NCBI GenBank assembly: GCA_904501895.1
Contig: CAJGCX010000036.1
Location: 1 to 14,897 of the forward strand
DNA from: Clostridiaceae bacterium
GTDB taxonomy: Bacteria; Bacillota; Clostridia; Oscillospirales; Acutalibacteraceae
Reading direction: 5' to 3'
DNA: 14,897 bases
Of this stretch, positions 7,130-14,421 are shown piece by piece. The position numbers and the translations under genes are program-made. The number at the start of each line of letters is the position of its first letter. Positions within the stretch are counted from its first letter, which is position 1. The notes below the pieces were generated by a model, which searched no databases, was not told the DNA's origin, and worked only from the letters and a program-made list of their open reading frames with translations.

Positions 7130-9222
7130 ACACCCATCTCCTTAGCTATTACAGTACCTTCGTAATATTTTCCAAGAATTAATTTATAACCATTGCCTTC
7201 AGAAGCAAGAAGCTTCGCTGTATTAAGACTCATACCAACGCCGTAACCCTGACCATATGAAGTAATAATAAATCTTGAAAGTGCTTCATCATATGTAATT
7301 GAGAAGCAAAGTGAAGGCAAATCAACAGGATTCATAATGTTAATTCTGAAGTCGATACCTGTCATTTCAACACCATTGAATGATACAGATGTTACGTAAC
7401 CTACATTTTCTGAAATTGAAGCATCATGTGATTTAACAACAACCCATTCAGCAGGATTTTCAGAAAGAGTTGCTGTACCGTTATTCTTAAGTAAAATTGC
7501 TTTCATTTCATCTACTGAATAGATTTTTTCAGAAATAAAATCTCTTGCAGTATCTTCCTTTGCATTATCAATCACAACACTCTTAAGATAAGGCAATTTA
7601 GCTGACATATCAAAAGGTACACCAGCAGAAAGGTTATGATAAACAGGAAGTGCAAGTGCTCCATTAAATGTAAGATATTCACCATAAACATCTTCAACAG
7701 CATCCATAACAACACTATTATATGTTTCAGAAATTCTTACGCCATCAATAACATAGTCATTTCCAAGGAATTTAAGACAAGTATAGGCAGCAACAGTCTG
7801 TGCCTTAACAGCTTCAAGTCTGTAGCCTGAACCTAATTCAGCAGTTAAAAGTCTTGCAAGAGCCTCTTTAGGCTCGATTTTTTCGCCATTTACAGTAATA
7901 AATTCAGGTTTAGAGGATGGTTGTGCCATTTTAGCTGAAATTTCTGACTCATCCATACTCATAATCTGAGCAACAAGATAATCTGATAATTTCATAAGAT
8001 TTGGATTGTATGGCTGAACAGGAATTTCCTCAGTAGTAGTTTCTGTTGGTGGAGGTGATGTTGTTGAAATAGAATCAGTTGAAGCTTCCTTATTGAAGAT
8101 TGAACCGAGCATATCAGCTATACCACTACTATTCTTATTCTGAGAAAGAATACCAATTACGGCACAAAGAACAACTGCTATACCAACAATAATAGCAAGA
8201 ATTGCTAATGGCTTTTTATTAACAATCTTTTTATCTTCCTCTGTAATAGCATTGTCATCAGTTATTTCAATACCAACACTTCTCTTACCTGCAGCCTTTT
8301 CACCAATAAGCTCAATCAATTCAAGTGCAGCACTTTCAACAAGTTCCTGTTCACTTTCATTTTCAGCCTTATAAAGCTTTCTTACAAGTGCAGTATCATC
8401 CTTTGAAACAGCAATACAAATGAATTTTGCTTCAGCAGAAGAATAAATATCACTGATACACGCGCCGATATTAGCAGCAGATAAATCAAGACTTGCACGA
8501 GCTAACTGTGCAGTATATTCTGTAGGATTTATGTTGCCTTTATCCTCAACATATGGTGTAAAAACGAATGCATTATTAAATCCTTCAACAGAGTTTCCAC
8601 AGCTTTTAAGAACCTCAGCGTTTCTAGTGCCATTAATAGCAACAAGTGAATTAGATTCAAGAATACTGTTAACTGCAATTGCAACCTTTGCTTGAACTGG
8701 TGACAACTCTGGCTTTTCTTCAATAACATCATCAGCAACAAAACGTTTATTTAAAAATGGTACTAACCCATTTCTGAGAATTCCATCAATTCTATCGTTA
8801 TCAATTGGAAGTAAAACAAGATACTGACTGCCATTTTCCATGACCATACCTGAATACAAGCCGTCTTCACTTACAAAAACAGTTGCTGGTTCAGGGAATG
8901 TAGAAAATGCTTTTTTCTTTTTATCGTCAAGCTCTAATGCTTCAATTTTATTAAGAATAGAAGAATTATATACAACGTCTGTTCCAAATGCCTGAATCAA
9001 AGCATTTTTAAATTTTAAATAATACTTAGTATCAACAGCAGTAATAATAATTCCGTCTTCATTAAGAGCAGATTGTAAAGCAATAAACAATTCTCTAATG
9101 TCTTCAAATTCAACAAATTGACAATCATCAGTATATGGGTTGATGCTGCTTTCTAATCTTGCCTTAAAACGGGAATATGACATACTTTTGTCAATGTTAA
9201 GTGATAACACCTTAGTTTTCAT
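7126..9222 (-). CDS. membrane fusion protein: degenerate CinA-like cytoplasmic region plus extracytoplasmic SpoIID-like domain
   Basis: The 698-residue product has three parts. Residues about 1-165 resemble the CinA N-terminal (MoaB-like) domain, with PEPATVF (111-116), YLVLLP (134-139) and VPFL (154-157) at the places of the CinA motifs, but no GGLGPTxDD motif. Residues about 175-310 resemble the CinA C-terminal domain; KFICIAVSKDDTALVRKL lines up with GLIFLAVSNGNETVVKRL of the neighbouring CinA protein, yet the AESxTGG motif is absent. A membrane helix (about 337-359) and a Pro/Thr-rich linker follow. Residues about 445-690 are SpoIID-like: TAELGSGYRLEAVKAQTVAA with candidate catalytic Glu462, and YGVGMS near the end. 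In the usual GHGVGMSQ motif, His is Tyr660 and Gln is Leu666. SpoIID proteins are peptidoglycan lytic transglycosylases that cleave denuded glycan. The ATG at 9222 is better spaced from GAGAGG than a TTG 6 nt upstream. CinA kinship is my inference from motif order. Confidence 0.82.
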   Translation of the reverse strand: MKTKVLSLNIDKSMSYSRFKARLESSINPYTDDCQFVEFEDIRELFIALQSALNEDGIIITAVDTKYYLKFKNALIQAFGTDVVYNSSILNKIEALELDDKKKKAFSTFPEPATVFVSEDGLYSGMVMENGSQYLVLLPIDNDRIDGILRNGLVPFLNKRFVADDVIEEKPELSPVQAKVAIAVNSILESNSLVAINGTRNAEVLKSCGNSVEGFNNAFVFTPYVEDKGNINPTEYTAQLARASLDLSAANIGACISDIYSSAEAKFICIAVSKDDTALVRKLYKAENESEQELVESAALELIELIGEKAAGKRSVGIEITDDNAITEEDKKIVNKKPLAILAIIVGIAVVLCAVIGILSQNKNSSGIADMLGSIFNKEASTDSISTTSPPPTETTTEEIPVQPYNPNLMKLSDYLVAQIMSMDESEISAKMAQPSSKPEFITVNGEKIEPKEALARLLTAELGSGYRLEAVKAQTVAAYTCLKFLGNDYVIDGVRISETYNSVVMDAVEDVYGEYLTFNGALALPVYHNLSAGVPFDMSAKLPYLKSVVIDNAKEDTARDFISEKIYSVDEMKAILLKNNGTATLSENPAEWVVVKSHDASISENVGYVTSVSFNGVEMTGIDFRINIMNPVDLPSLCFSITYDEALSRFIITSYGQGYGVGMSLNTAKLLASEGNGYKLILGKYYEGTVIAKEMGV

Positions 9223-9262
9223 ATCCAAAAAACCTCTCTTCTTCCCTATTATTTATATATTA

Positions 9263-10516
9263 TTATGCGAATGGATTATAATCCTTGTTATTATACCAAG
9301 CCTGGGGATATTTCGGAGCAGAATTCAAAGTAACTGAATCCATATCAATATCCGTTGTTTCATTGTCACGAATCATTCTACCCATAACAACTAATCTTGC
9401 ACCTTCAAATTCATTTGAATCTGTAACAAGAGTAATTAATTTATCATCAGTCTGTACTGAAATATCAGTATTAAATAAGCTTCTTAATTTAACCTCATTA
9501 ATATATTCACTGAATTTTCCATCTGATATAAAATCTGTAGTAGCGTAATTGAAGCCACCATCTGATACAGGATTATCAGTTGCTATAAATGCAGCAAACA
9601 CTTTAAATGTATATGTTTCATAAAGTGTACTGAATTCAATCAATGAAGCATTTTTATAGCCTTCTACTGTTCTATACTGGTCGAGAGTCGCAAACAAAAG
9701 ATTATTTTGTAAATACGGACCATAAATTACAGTATTATCATCAAGCTCCTGTGTGCTGTTCTTATAATGAAGATAAGGACAACCCGAATTACTTGAATTT
9801 TTATAAAAATCTCTTGATGAATAATATTCATTATCAGTGCTCTGTACAATCTGAACATCAAGATTAGTATTATTAATTTTTAACCATCCTACCAAATCCT
9901 GATTAACGTAATAAAGATACGCAAAATTCGAATTCATTCCGGAAGGAAAAACTGTACCTGAGCTTTGAGCGTACTGTTCTTCCCATGCTTTAGCATACTT
10001 GTTATTTTCAAGCATATCAACAGAAGCAGAACCCGCACCTGATGATGAAGCATTCTGTTGCTCAATAAAAATTCCGGCAATACCTATTGCGCAAGCGATA
10101 ATAAGTATAATAGAAAAGTCCATTGCAACCTTTCTTATTTTCTCCTTACCGCTGTCGTCCCTGACGGGAACAAAAAACTTAATAAAATCACCCAACATTT
10201 CATTGAATGTTTTTACACGCTTTTTATCAGGGAGAATAGGCGTATCAGGAATATCCTGAAGTGGTAAGTCCTCTGCTTCTTTGATAATTGGTATCTCATT
10301 AAATGTAAACTGTTCAGTAATATCTATAAATGTAGTACCATTTTCAACAACAGATTTACCCTCACCCGTATATGCCTTATTTGAGTCATCTCCAACAGGT
10401 ATGTCATTTGTTATTGCATTATCTTTTGTTTCTTCAGTAGAGATTTCATCAATTCCTAATCCCTCACGAAGTTTGTCAAAAGAAAGCATACCGTTATTGT
10501 TTTCTTTGTTATTCAT
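9263..10516 (-). CDS. pseudosortase: sortase-B-fold protein lacking catalytic His and Cys
   Basis: The protein has 417 residues, with a long acidic cytoplasmic N-terminus (1-130), a membrane helix (about 134-151) and a class B sortase-like domain (about 195-385). Family features are clear: LVGWLKINNTNLDVQIVQ, DNEYY, NTVIYG, a YxTFKVFAAF strand, a LRSLFN segment, DKLITLVT and GARLVVMGRM. The catalytic positions are changed: the His of TVIYGH is Pro267 and the Cys of TLxTC is Asp366. The conserved Arg374 remains. Transpeptidation should therefore be impossible, and a binding or regulatory role is likely. The C-terminus ends in PKYPQAWY and NPF, also found after the sortase domain of the adjacent active paralogue. 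The start overlaps the upstream stop by one base (TAATG). The reading frame is intact over its full length, which argues against decay. Confidence 0.88.
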   Translation of the reverse strand: MNNKENNNGMLSFDKLREGLGIDEISTEETKDNAITNDIPVGDDSNKAYTGEGKSVVENGTTFIDITEQFTFNEIPIIKEAEDLPLQDIPDTPILPDKKRVKTFNEMLGDFIKFFVPVRDDSGKEKIRKVAMDFSIILIIACAIGIAGIFIEQQNASSSGAGSASVDMLENNKYAKAWEEQYAQSSGTVFPSGMNSNFAYLYYVNQDLVGWLKINNTNLDVQIVQSTDNEYYSSRDFYKNSSNSGCPYLHYKNSTQELDDNTVIYGPYLQNNLLFATLDQYRTVEGYKNASLIEFSTLYETYTFKVFAAFIATDNPVSDGGFNYATTDFISDGKFSEYINEVKLRSLFNTDISVQTDDKLITLVTDSNEFEGARLVVMGRMIRDNETTDIDMDSVTLNSAPKYPQAWYNNKDYNPFA

Positions 10517-11481
10517 TATTTCTCAACTCTATTTGGATAATATGGATTCTTGTAATCATTGATAAATGGATTTTTAATACCATGCTTATCATAATAAATC
10601 TGTGGATACTTTGGATTTTCATTAATATATGCCTTTGATGTATCAACTGTAGGGTCTTCACCTGGTCTTACAGCACGAGCAATAATAATGATACCACCTT
10701 CAGCACGGTAGTAAGATGAACCACCTGATGTGTAATTATGTGGATATTTTGAATTACCCTTAATATCAAAGTTTCTGACACAAGTCTGTAATGTTAAGAA
10801 CTTATCGCCTTCTTTAACATCAACACCTGTGTAATATAATGTTCTCTTATTTAATTCCTCAGTATATCTGCTATAGTTAGTGCTTTCAAAGTTATGAGGA
10901 TAGATATAATTCAATACATATCCGTTATCTTCCTTAGGTAAACGGTTTGTAATCATTACAGCGTAAATTTTCCACTTATAGTATTTCTCAAGAGTATTAA
11001 ATTCAATAACAGGATGCTCCTTATAGAATTCAATATCCTCATACTGCGCAAGGTCAGAGAAAACTACACCAGCATTGTAATTGTTATGACCATAAATTAC
11101 AGTGTTTGAATCAAGGTTAAGAGCATCATTATTCTTATCCATAAAGATTGCACCGCAATAATGTTTCTCATGTTCATAATTATGAGTCATATAATATTCA
11201 TTATCAATTGTCTGAACAACAGGGAAATCGATTCCTGTGCCAGGAACTGTAATCCAACCTACTGTTTCAGGATTAATTGCAAGGTATTCTGAATAGTCAG
11301 GTCTTGCTTCAGGCTCAGTTGTTTCTGTAATATCAATTGTTGGGTCAGTGCTTATTGCACCATTGCCCTCGTTATTCTTATCAACAAAGAACTTAACTAA
11401 AAGTACTGAAGCAATAACAAGTACAACAGCACAAATAGCAATTATTATCTTTTTTACATTTGCATTGTTTTTCTTTTCCAT
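10516..11481 (-). CDS. class B sortase
   Basis: This membrane-anchored transpeptidase of 321 residues is expected to cut a C-terminal sorting signal and join the protein to the cell wall or to another protein. The membrane helix is at about 11-30, with an extracytoplasmic Thr/Glu-rich linker after it. The sortase domain (about 65-272) contains VGWITVPGTGIDFPVVQ, DNEYYMTH, the catalytic His132 in NTVIYGHN, and Cys234 in FLTLQTC. The active-site Arg is most likely Arg259 just before GGIIIIAR. The stretch between Cys and Arg is longer than usual, with about 20 extra residues. A C-terminal extension with PKYPQIYYDKHGIKNPF is shared in part with the downstream paralogue. AGGAG lies 8 nt before the ATG, at the end of the CinA gene. 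No LPxTG- or NPxTG-type substrate is encoded in the window, so the target is unknown. Confidence 0.92.
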   Translation of the reverse strand: MEKKNNANVKKIIIAICAVVLVIASVLLVKFFVDKNNEGNGAISTDPTIDITETTEPEARPDYSEYLAINPETVGWITVPGTGIDFPVVQTIDNEYYMTHNYEHEKHYCGAIFMDKNNDALNLDSNTVIYGHNNYNAGVVFSDLAQYEDIEFYKEHPVIEFNTLEKYYKWKIYAVMITNRLPKEDNGYVLNYIYPHNFESTNYSRYTEELNKRTLYYTGVDVKEGDKFLTLQTCVRNFDIKGNSKYPHNYTSGGSSYYRAEGGIIIIARAVRPGEDPTVDTSKAYINENPKYPQIYYDKHGIKNPFINDYKNPYYPNRVEK

Positions 11482-11484
11482 TGT

Positions 11485-11964
11485 TTAATCTCCTATCATT
11501 TCAATTATCATATTCAAGGCTTCATCGGAAGCACTTGTTCTGTTACTGTTTCGTATATCTTCGGAAAAACTATTGTTAAGTCGTTTAACAACAGTTTCAT
11601 TTCCATTCGATACTGCTAAAAATATCAAACCAACAGGCTTACTTGTGTTATCGGAATTAGGTCCTGCAATCCCTGATACTGAAACTGCAATATCAGCACC
11701 TGAAATTTCCAGAACACCATTTACCATTTCACGAACAGTCTGCTCACTGACTGCACCGAATTGTTCAAGCGTTTCATGTCTTACGCCGAGAACTTTTTGT
11801 TTAATTTCATTGCTGTAGCTTACAACTCCACAATTAAAGACAGCTGATGAACCACTTACGTCAGTTATTCTTTTTGCAATGAGTCCTCCTGTACAAGATT
11901 CAGCACAAGCTAACACAAGATTATTTTCTGAAAGTTTTCTTACTACTATTTCCTCGAGCTTCAT
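11485..11964 (-). CDS. pncC: CinA C-terminal domain protein, nicotinamide-nucleotide amidohydrolase type
   Basis: This 159-residue stand-alone CinA C-terminal domain corresponds to PncC, which deamidates NMN to nicotinate mononucleotide in pyridine-nucleotide salvage. The signature AESCTGGLIAKRITDVSGSS is at 21-40, followed by GVVSYSNEIKQKVLGV, the AVSEQTVREM helix and ADIAVSVSGIAGP with KPVGLIFLAV. The usual GPGGGT is GPNSDNT here, a mild deviation. No N-terminal MoaB-like domain is present. An AGGAG site lies 7 nt before the ATG. It sits 10 nt after thiI and 3 nt before the sortase. The degenerate CinA-like region of the fusion protein two genes further on makes this neighbourhood notable. 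Confidence 0.92.
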   Translation of the reverse strand: MKLEEIVVRKLSENNLVLACAESCTGGLIAKRITDVSGSSAVFNCGVVSYSNEIKQKVLGVRHETLEQFGAVSEQTVREMVNGVLEISGADIAVSVSGIAGPNSDNTSKPVGLIFLAVSNGNETVVKRLNNSFSEDIRNSNRTSASDEALNMIIEMIGD

Positions 11965-11974
11965 TATTCAACTC

Positions 11975-13147
11975 CTAAAAGCAGATATTATTGATAGTAA
12001 CATTGTTTAATGCTCTATCGATAAGTCCCTCAACATCCAATGCCTGTTCAGCAGTTTCAATAATTGAAATCTGTGGTTTTGTTTTAGGATGTTTAGGAGT
12101 AAATACTGTACAGCAGTCCTCATAAGGCTCAATTGAAATGTTGAATGTATCAATTTTTCTTGAAACCTTAATAATCTCATCCTTATCAAGACCGATAAGA
12201 GGTCTGAAAACAGGCATTCCAACAACTGCATCAGTACAAGCAAGTGCGTTTAATGTTTGACTTGCAACCTGACCAAGACTTTCACCTGTTATGAGGGCTT
12301 TAGAATCTTCATTTTCAGCAATACGCTGTGCAATTCTCATCATAAATCTTCTCATAATAAGAGTGAAAAGTTCTTCAGGACATTTATCTCTGATTTCTTC
12401 CTGAATTTCAGTAAAACCAACTGTCAAAAGACAAATGTTACCGCTATACTTTGAAACCTTACGAAGAAGGTTATGTACCTTTTCTTCAGACTGAGGTGAA
12501 GTGTAAGGAGGAGAAGCAAAATGGATTGCATTAAGCACAAGGCCTCGTTTCGCCATCATATATGCAGCAACAGGACTGTCAATACCACCTGAAATAAGGA
12601 TTGAAGCCTTACCTGCTGTGCCTGTTGGCATACCACCAGCACCCTTAGTCTGATTTCCACGGATAAAAGCAAATTTTTCTCTGATTTCGATTGTAACAAG
12701 AATATCAGGGTTTCTCACGTCAACCTTAAGGTGTGGAAATTTGCTTAAAATCGCTCCGCCGACCTGTGCTGAAAGCTCAGGTGATTTAAGTGGGAATTTC
12801 TTATCAGAGCGTTTACCCTCAACCTTAAATGTCTTTGCATCCTTTAACTGGTCTGCAAGGTATATAGGTGCTTGTTCAAGAATCACATCCATATCCTTTT
12901 CGACCTGCAAAGCTCTTGAATACGCTGCAATACCGAAAACGCGACTAATTCTGTCACTTACCTCATCCATATCTATGTATTCATCCATTGGGACTACTGA
13001 TACGGTAGATTGTTCTTTTCGATATTCGAATTCACCAAGAGGCTTAATTCGTTTACGTATGTTTTTTATTAATATATCTTCAAATGTTGAACGGTTTAAT
13101 CCTTTAAGAGCAAGCTCACCGTTCTTAATAAGTATAATCTCTTTCAT
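11975..13147 (-). CDS. thiI: tRNA 4-thiouridine synthase ThiI
   Basis: ThiI adenylates U8 of tRNA and replaces its oxygen with sulfur supplied by a cysteine desulfurase; some homologues also serve thiamine thiazole synthesis. The 390-residue product has an N-terminal ferredoxin-like/THUMP region (about 1-165, with FAFIRGNQTKGAGGMP at its end) and a PP-loop ATP pyrophosphatase domain beginning at SGGIDSP (186-192). TGESLGQVASQT near 287-298 and YEDCCTVFTPKHPKTKP near 342-358 are typical, the latter holding the candidate catalytic Cys. There is no C-terminal rhodanese domain, so it is the short form common in Firmicutes, which takes sulfur directly from its NifS partner. The inner ATG at 13147 is 6 nt from AGGAG and is preferred over an ATG directly abutting it at 13153. 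The gene overlaps or abuts the desulfurase gene. Confidence 0.95.
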   Translation of the reverse strand: MKEIILIKNGELALKGLNRSTFEDILIKNIRKRIKPLGEFEYRKEQSTVSVVPMDEYIDMDEVSDRISRVFGIAAYSRALQVEKDMDVILEQAPIYLADQLKDAKTFKVEGKRSDKKFPLKSPELSAQVGGAILSKFPHLKVDVRNPDILVTIEIREKFAFIRGNQTKGAGGMPTGTAGKASILISGGIDSPVAAYMMAKRGLVLNAIHFASPPYTSPQSEEKVHNLLRKVSKYSGNICLLTVGFTEIQEEIRDKCPEELFTLIMRRFMMRIAQRIAENEDSKALITGESLGQVASQTLNALACTDAVVGMPVFRPLIGLDKDEIIKVSRKIDTFNISIEPYEDCCTVFTPKHPKTKPQISIIETAEQALDVEGLIDRALNNVTINNICF

Positions 13148-13149
13148 AT

Positions 13150-14292
13150 TCATCTCCTGACACGATTAATTGTTTCGATTATTCCATTATACAGCATTTC
13201 CATATCATTTTCTGTGGTAAATTTTGACAAGCTTATTCTTATTGCACTGTCAATGCTTTTAGGTGAAACACCCATTGCAGTAAGAACATTACTTCTGTGT
13301 CCCTTTGCGCAGGCAGAACCTGCAGAAACATAAATTCCCATAGATGATAATGAGTTGAGCATAACCTGTGACGGTACACCCTCAACAGAAATATTGATAA
13401 TATAAGGTAACGCATCTTCAGGTGAATTTACATAGACTTTATCAAGTGTACTGATTTTATTTATAAAATAATCTTTTACAACCTGAACATTATGTAAATT
13501 CTTTTCAACATTACCTATATCTTTAACTGCTTCACCGAATGCACAGATTGCAGGTATTGATTCAGTTCCTGAAATCAAGCCATTTTCCTGACCTCCACCA
13601 ACAACATAAGGAAGAATACGGACATTGTTACTAACGAACAATGCACCTGCACCTTTTATGCCATGGATTTTATGAGCGCTCATACTCATAAGGTCAATGC
13701 CCAATTTTTTAGGTTTTATTGTGAGCTTACCAAAGCCCTGAACAGCATCACAATGAAAATATGCTTTTGATTTACAATCTTTAATAATACCTTTGATTTT
13801 TGAAATATCCTGAATGGAACCAACCTCGTTATTAACAGCCATAATACTTACGAAAATTGTATTACCGTCAACTGCATTTGAAAGCTCATCAAGGTTTATC
13901 TTACCACTTGAATCCGGCTTCAGATAAACAACCTCATAGCCCATATCCTCAAGGGTTTCAAAGCATTTAAGTACACTTGGATGCTCAAGCAATGAGACAA
14001 CGACCTTTTTACCATCACGACGACGAGCTTTTTCAGTACCAAATATTGCTGTATTATTCGCAACTGTTCCACTTGGCGTGAAATACAATTCATTTTGCTC
14101 ACATCCAAGGAAAGATGAAACTACTCTACGAGCATTATCAAGTTCCTTTTTTGCACTGAACCCACAAGCATGAAGTGAGGATGGATTACCAAAATTTTCG
14201 TTCATCATCTGAAGTGCTTTTATAACCGAATTTTCACATGGTTTTGTCGTTGCACTATTGTCAAGATAAACGTTCACATTCTTTGCCCCCAT
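13150..14292 (-). CDS. nifS: cysteine desulfurase, NifS/IscS type
   Basis: This PLP enzyme removes sulfur from cysteine as an enzyme-bound persulfide, here very probably for ThiI encoded next. YLDNSATTKP is at 9-18, NFGNPSSLH at 33-41 and the EHPSV His104 region follows. The PLP lysine is Lys208 in SAHKIHGIKGAGALFV, GGGQENGLISGTES is at 232-245, and the persulfide Cys328 lies in SAGSACAKG. The length of 380 residues is usual. The short distance from Cys to the C-terminus and direct coupling to thiI match the NifZ-like desulfurases of Firmicutes. The first ATG (14292) has no ribosome binding site. A GTG at 14277, preceded by GGGGG at 7 nt, would give MNVYLDNSATT, close to family starts, and may be the true start. 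This is the first gene of the train behind the 14314-14342 promoter. Confidence 0.94.
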   Translation of the reverse strand: MGAKNVNVYLDNSATTKPCENSVIKALQMMNENFGNPSSLHACGFSAKKELDNARRVVSSFLGCEQNELYFTPSGTVANNTAIFGTEKARRRDGKKVVVSLLEHPSVLKCFETLEDMGYEVVYLKPDSSGKINLDELSNAVDGNTIFVSIMAVNNEVGSIQDISKIKGIIKDCKSKAYFHCDAVQGFGKLTIKPKKLGIDLMSMSAHKIHGIKGAGALFVSNNVRILPYVVGGGQENGLISGTESIPAICAFGEAVKDIGNVEKNLHNVQVVKDYFINKISTLDKVYVNSPEDALPYIINISVEGVPSQVMLNSLSSMGIYVSAGSACAKGHRSNVLTAMGVSPKSIDSAIRISLSKFTTENDMEMLYNGIIETINRVRR

Positions 14293-14313
14293 TTTACATA
14301 CTTAAACATAATA

Positions 14314-14342
14314 ATTATACTACATATTAATCTATTTGGCAA
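14314..14342 (-). promoter_or_regulatory. sigma-A-type promoter of the nifS-thiI operon
   Basis: On the minus strand TTGCCA (14342-14337) is followed after 17 nt by a perfect TATAAT (14319-14314). The predicted start is near 14307, giving a leader of 15 nt to the ATG at 14292 or 30 nt to the GTG at 14277. It is the best promoter seen upstream of the whole minus-strand train; no comparable one was noticed inside it before rnpB. Confidence 0.7.
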
Positions 14343-14421
14343 ATAAAAATTGCATTTTTTTCCGTATATTTTTAAATTTTATGTGAACAATATTACTAAA
14401 ATATTAAAGGAGTGCTTTATT

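Noticed and set aside
9273..9284. Perfect 12-bp palindrome GGATTATAATCC containing a TATAAT, considered as a promoter for the SpoIID-like gene
   Set aside because: It encodes codons near the end of the pseudosortase (KDYNP), and the -35 position at 17 nt spacing reads AGGCTT, so there is no support for a promoter.
9263..10516. Pseudosortase treated as a decaying pseudogene
   Set aside because: The 417-codon frame is intact, coupled to its neighbour and keeps all non-catalytic sortase landmarks, so a retained protein is more likely.
14350..14378. TTGCAT-17-TAAATT as a ypeB promoter
   Set aside because: The -10 matches only 4 of 6 bases in a very AT-rich stretch, and a sporulation sigma factor would be expected. 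I could not find a clear sigma-G or sigma-E pattern.
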